A DNA stretch of 64,000 nucleotides, taken from Syncephalis plumigaleata. Taxonomy: Eukaryota > Zoopagomycota > Zoopagomycetes > Zoopagales > Piptocephalidaceae. Position 1 is the first letter of the stretch, and each line of letters begins with the position of its first letter. The stretch spans positions 310,001 through 374,000 of the forward strand of contig JAIXMF010000004.1 of NCBI GenBank assembly GCA_025201365.1. The letters run 5' to 3'. Position numbers and translations under genes: made by a program. The notes under the pieces were generated by a model. It was not told the DNA's origin, made no database searches, and was given only the letters and a program-made list of their open reading frames with translations. Below, piece by piece: positions 59,750-64,000 of this stretch.

Positions 59750-61407
59750 TTAGAATACGGTACCATCAGATTCAATGGCGATGGGTGGGCCACACGTATC
59801 GGGACGCTTCTCTGCAGCAATACGACGACCAGCCTGTCAAATATTAGATGATAATCGTCGTCGTAAGTTATAATTAGCTATTGAGATGATTTCAATTGTA
59901 CTTGCCTTCCATGTACCACCCTCCAACACCATAGGAAGTGGAAATTCAGCTTCTGATAAGCCTAGCTCTGCTCGTACTCCTTGGGCCACTTTATCAATGA
60001 GACAGATGGTAAGTGCACGCCATTCAACGATAACCGGGTCATCAGCCGAGAAATAAGGCACGGTAGGCCGGCCATTAGCATCGAGATTGTAATTCGCTGC
60101 CAATGCACGAGCCAGTCCACGCTCCATACTAGCTTCACGTAGTGTGATAATCTGATGATCTACCAATAGTCCACCTAGTATTGATAATGGATTAGTGACC
60201 GATTGCAATGGTGTATTTCTTCATAGTATATTATACCGTTACGATACTCGGGTAAACCGGTCATTGTGGATTGCCCTTCAAATTGGATATGACACAGATT
60301 CTGCATAGGCTCCATGATGGAGTAAGTTAACCATTGCGACAGTTTATGAAATGGGACCAATTGCTCATCGGGAGATGTGTTGGCTGCCAATGAGGCCAGT
60401 ACACCGCATGGCCACACGTCGCCCATAGATTGACCATCAAGACGAGTACGCGTGGCAGGCCACACCTCTTGCATGCCATTCATGATGGCATCCCATAGAG
60501 TTGTCGTAGCCACGACCGAGTGTCCATCGTGGTGTTTCGTACTTGAATGACCGAGCAAGTAGTCTATGACGTATGGTAAGTTGATGAATCAGCAGGCTAT
60601 TCGACTACTCACCAACTAGATTGCCTGGACGTGACTATTAACAACAAATAGGTATAATTAGATGAGGAGCGTGAGAACTATCACACTCGTGACTTACAAT
60701 AGAATGATTGCCTGTAAAGTAGGCGGGATGTTGCGCTATTGCACGTCCCAATCGAACGAGCAGTTGATGACGACCAGTCACACCGACTAGCGGATTATCC
60801 TCGGTTACTTGGAATCCCTCCTCTATCTGTTGCTGAGTTAGACGTTGTAATCCAACAGCTATTGAACGATATTCATATGAGCACACGATCCAATTTAGCA
60901 TACACATATATACAATTATACGTTAACTTGCTTACCATCCGCTTGATATGGTTGCTGTGGATCACTACTGAATGCACCGGCTTCAAACATGCTAAGCGCG
61001 GCAAGTCCAAGTCCTTCCGTACGTCCCATCGTCTGGCCTGTACTCGCCTCGTGGTAGCGCCATCGATCACCGGCACCGGCATCCAGTAGCACGGATATAA
61101 CGCAAAGATCCAGCAAGCGACGAGTGTGCTCAAGGGCATCCACGTCAGACCATCGCTTAAGGAGAGCGGCTAAACGGTCAACACCACCCGCCTCGAAACT
61201 TCTAAAGCGGCTGTGTGGCGGCACATCAAGTGGCGTTTTATAGTCGGTGCGAATAAGTTCGGCGACTTGGGCCACAGCTGCTGGAATGCGTTCCTCGTGG
61301 AGTTCAAAATGTTCAAGTTTGTCGGCTTGTGCTTGTGTGTATATCTTCTGGCAACGGTCACGTACCGCACCAAGTGTACGCAAATAACGAATAGTGTCAC
61401 TGGTCAT
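59750..61407 (-). CDS. URC4: Uracil catabolism protein 4 (URC4, DUF1688)
   Basis: Member of the URC pathway for pyrimidine breakdown in fungi; its biochemical step is poorly defined. Starts MTSDTIRYLRTLGAVRDRCQ at 61407. Conserved blocks: VPPHSRFRSFEAGGVDRLAA, DLCVISVLLDAGAGDRWRYH, STGQTMGRTEGLGLAALSMF, NPLVGVTGRHQLLVRLGRAI, then RPGNLV and DYLLGHSS. Next come MGDVWPCGVLASLAANTSPD, VPFHKLSQWLTYSIMEPMQN and GGLLVDHQIITLR, then SADDPVIVEWRALTICLIDK. The final exon reads AGRRIAAEKRPDTCGPPIAI then ESDGTVF. The last intron (59834-59905) is GC-AG (TGGAAG|GCAAGT). About seven exons. A TIR element ends 157 bp upstream of the start codon. Confidence 0.93.
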
Positions 61408-61563
61408 AGTGGCGACGATAGCAGCAGTAGCAGCAGTAGTAGTAGTAGTAATAACAGTGATAGTGCTTTTTATGTTCAAAGTAATAAAGCGAGATAACGA
61501 GTAAAGCGGATAGAACTAGTAGCAAGGGTAGAGTGCTAAGCGTGCGAAGACAAGACTCGAGTA

Positions 61564-62147
61564 CAGGCTTTTTCCATCCAATTTGCGCAGTTAGCCTTCT
61601 GTTTTTATGAATAAATAATATTTAACACTTACAAGTACAAGTACCCCCGTATTCTGTTTCCCAGCCCTCCTTCCCTTGGGGGAAGGACTGGGGCGATAGC
61701 GATAACCATCACGGATGAATTGTTTTTTGTTGTTTGGTTCCTCGATGTCCTTGCTCATCATTGCTTGAACGTTTAGAAGGAACAGCACCTCGTCGGAATT
61801 GTTCTGGAATACCATATCCATTACGAACACTGTGGATAATCTGAATGAAGTTCAGACATGCAGCCATATCCCGATTCCATAAACGATAATCAATAGCTAC
61901 TTGTAAGTACATGACATGGCAATATCCAACTATACTAGTACACTTGTATCGTCTACCTTATAGAATTGATGATGATAGTTATCGCTATCAATAAATGATC
62001 CATTACTGAATACTGAATTGTTATTATTATCGTGCTATGTCATTGGCATTTCTATGGTGATAATGGTGTTAACAATTGTGTTAATCTATTTATTAATGAA
62101 CTGCAAACGTTAAAGGATAAATGCGCAAATTGGATGGAAAAACACTG
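61564..62147 (-). mobile_element. TA-flanked TIR element, 584 bp, internally deleted, with Fanzor/TnpB-like remnant
   Basis: Left end CAGGCTTTTTCCATCCAA and right end (inward) CAGTGTTTTTCCATCCAA; TA at 61562-61563 and 62148-62149. The left half carries the gene remnant; the right half (from about 61895) equals the block shared by the 28-kb and 57-kb copies. This copy therefore links the two partial types into one family. The CAGGC terminus faces the URC4 start. Confidence 0.87.
61709..61912 (-). pseudogene. Best-preserved Fanzor/TnpB-like C-terminal fragment
   Basis: Reads IDYRLWNRDMAACLNFIQII, then HSVRNGYGIPEQFRRG and SSNDEQGHRGTKQQKTIHP. The WNRD(x)AAxLN pattern matches the RuvC-III end of TnpB/Fanzor (RDxNAAxN), and the following (I)PxxFRR is a tail I associate with fungal TnpB-like proteins. 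The first part of the gene is deleted at about 61895-61912. Confidence 0.55.
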
Positions 62148-63484
62148 TATTTAAAGGAAATGTGTGGAGTGCGCATTTCCACCATTCCACGCTGGGAGAT
62201 ATGACGTGTTTAACCGGATCCTAATATCACCAATGTGCCAATCCTCTCCCCCTAAATATTAGCAAGTATGAAGCTTGTATCTTTCTACTAGTAATTCCTA
62301 CATCATTCATTGTATAAACGTTTCTTTGTCATATAGGCACTATGCTATTGGCGATATAATTCATCTATTTGGAAAGCTTTAGATTAAACGATTAAAACTC
62401 ATTAACATACGAACTAGTAAATTCGATTGATATTCATCTATGCCACAAACTTGCTTCTTCTTGTAAACAACGGCATAAATACTGTAACTTGAAACAGAAT
62501 TAATGTCATCATGGCACGCTATTTCACTAATTGAATAGAGAAAAAGCAAATGAATTGTTGCTCATTAACTTCAATTGATTCATAAGTGATTGCATGTCAT
62601 TACTCGTCTGCTAGAGAGTAATGATGCAACATCGCGTATACTTACCATTCTCCTGTAGAAATCAAGTATATATCATTGCGCGCTACCTAGTCGGTACATT
62701 CTCGTGTGGACGATCGTTTCATGTCGTTACTTCTACATCTTCAGCAACATCGTGCATTCCTTAATTGTACGCCATCTAAAACAATACACGCTTTTCTAGT
62801 TTTATTGCATTTGGAATGCGATGCGTTCTATCTTGCTGGATTATAGTTTTACTAGATAAAATGCTGAATGATTACCATGTCTAGACATAATGATACAGTA
62901 TACACTTGCAAATGAATCGAGATGCACAATATCCTTTGTTTGCCATGCCAATGCATCTAAAAGCTGAAGAGGCTGGTGATGGCGAATACAAATAGTTACA
63001 AGTAGGAGATGTATAGAACGCATATGGATGATCGTATTTTCATGATCGCGATATGGCAATGGATGTTTTATGATTGACACTCATGGTCAACCATTACTAT
63101 TTGTACACCATTCCAGTTTATACCACGGATGTGGTATCCGTAAACAGCTATCCGCAATCAGTTCTCGGTTCAGATATGGTACACGACATGTGTTCTTTTA
63201 GCATATGCACATGTTATCATAAAACATCGATATCGTACCATCATCTCCACTAATATAAATAGATGCTTTTTGAATGCTTTGGTAGCCACTTTTCAATAAC
63301 ATCTCGTGCTTGCTTCTTTTTTCTTTTTGCCATAGTCAAGTCTCCTCATAGAACTACACGCCAAAGCCATTCCGTTTAGTATACGAATACACTGCACTAA
63401 TCGCCGATATAGATCAATACAAGTGTGGCTACAAGAATCGAGTTTATTGACGACATATCAACAAGTTACTCGACCGGAATAATC
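62148..63484. other. Intergenic region, no gene seen
   Basis: About 1.3 kb of AT-rich sequence without coherent reading frames, RNA gene signatures or family repeats. The last 200 bp are presumably the promoter of the small secreted-protein gene. Confidence 0.45.
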
Positions 63485-63942
63485 ATGAAATACAGCACGA
63501 CTTCATTATCTGCAATCACACTGTGTGTGTGGATGATGTTATCGCATCACACAAATGGCACGGATATGTGGGGTACGCAATCATCATTCACCAATAACAA
63601 TCCGAATCAGATACAATGGCAGGACAACCATGGAATCAACAGCCAAATACAAATATACAATTTATACCCGATAAATGGAATAGCGTAACCCCACCAATGC
63701 GTCCAAATAACAAGCAAGTACACTCTCAATCATCAAAGAAAATGATTATACATGCAACAGAAGATCCAAGAAATTGGGATTTATATGTATCATTTTCCGG
63801 AAAGTATAGATTTAAGTCGATAAGATGGTCAGGAAAATCTATTCATGCTCATTATAAAATGAAAGCGACATGGAATAGACAAAATGTTCTTGTCACATGC
63901 TACAAAGATAATAAGAAATACGAAAAAGTGAACATTCTATGA
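63485..63942 (+). CDS. Small putatively secreted protein, unknown
   Basis: Start MKYSTTSLSAITLCVWMMLS at 63485 is a probable signal peptide, with HHTNGTDMWG after it. The downstream body lies in another frame (MAGQPWNQQPNTNIQFIPDK, NWDLYVSFSGKYRFKSIRWS, ATWNRQNVLVTCYKDNKKYE) and ends KVNIL at 63942. A 38-nt GT-AG interval (GTACGC at about 63573 to AATCAG at about 63610) would join them in frame, but it is shorter than other introns here. About 140 residues, basic and Asn/Lys-rich, with no known domain. Possible secreted effector-like protein; function unknown. Confidence 0.5.
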
Positions 63943-64000
63943 TGTAAGTAGTTACAATTATACCGCCTAATGACATTAGCTCACATTGTCATTTAGCATA

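Overview
The window reads as nuclear DNA of a fungus, most likely an early-diverging (zygomycete-grade) lineage. The fungal signature comes from a WOPR/Gti1-Pac2 regulator, a Skt5/Chs4-type Sel1-repeat protein, a coiled-coil septin, a Vps1-type dynamin and the uracil-catabolism protein URC4. The intron-dense genes (introns mostly 45-100 nt, GT-AG with three AG|GCAAGT GC-AG cases) and a U11-48K minor-spliceosome protein, absent from most Dikarya, point to an early branch. This placement is inference from gene content.

Layout. 1-3.1 kb: 3' part of a non-LTR retrotransposon (RT + RNase H). 3.3-4.9 kb: AAMP/Sqt1 WD40 protein (-). 5.9-7.65 kb: WOPR regulator (-) with a 2.4-kb upstream region rich in microsatellites. 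10.0-11.9 kb: ALG7 (-). 12.2-14.0 kb: U11-48K (-). 14.2-15.6 kb: nucleotide-sugar transporter (+). 15.6-17.3 kb: gamma-butyrobetaine/trimethyllysine dioxygenase (-). 17.6-21.5 kb: P5C dehydrogenase (-), whose intron holds a 1.63-kb near-perfect palindromic transposon. 22.1-23.4 kb: homoserine dehydrogenase (+). 24.6-25.6 kb: orphan multipass membrane protein (+). 25.9-26.9 kb: coiled-coil protein (-). 28.2-29.4 kb: ABHD11-like hydrolase (+). 31.4-33.4 kb: BDP1 (+). 33.5-36.7 kb: RAD17 (+). 37.0-38.8 kb: F-box protein (+). 39.1-41.7 kb: VPS1-like dynamin (+). 41.8-44.2 kb: NOC4 (-). 44.4-45.3 kb: mL50 (+). 46.0-48.4 kb: septin (+). 48.8-50.0 kb: tafazzin (-). 52.0-53.3 kb: putatively secreted kinase-like protein (-). 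55.4-57.1 kb: SKT5-like (+). 58.2-59.5 kb: peroxisomal enoyl-CoA hydratase/isomerase ending in SKL (+). 59.8-61.4 kb: URC4 (-). 63.5-63.9 kb: small putatively secreted protein (+). Most are single-copy housekeeping genes (RNA processing, checkpoint, N-glycosylation, amino-acid and lipid metabolism, division, trafficking) without operon-like logic.

The most unusual component is a family of TA-flanked terminal-inverted-repeat elements (copies or pieces at 5.3, 25.7, 27.7, 30.1, 50.0, 57.4 and 61.6 kb). The longer copies carry remnants of a gene whose C-terminal motifs (an INE, a CPxxC, and a WNRD followed by an N) resemble the RuvC-II / zinc-ribbon / RuvC-III end of TnpB/Fanzor RNA-guided nucleases. 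Several copies sit within about 30-160 bp of a host start codon, three of them with the same terminus facing the gene.

Three neighbouring host genes (dioxygenase, P5CDH, NOC4) show apparent single-base frame breaks, which could be assembly indels or real decay. All gene models with introns were spliced by eye from GT/GC-AG signals and protein family continuity, so exon edges are approximate unless stated.
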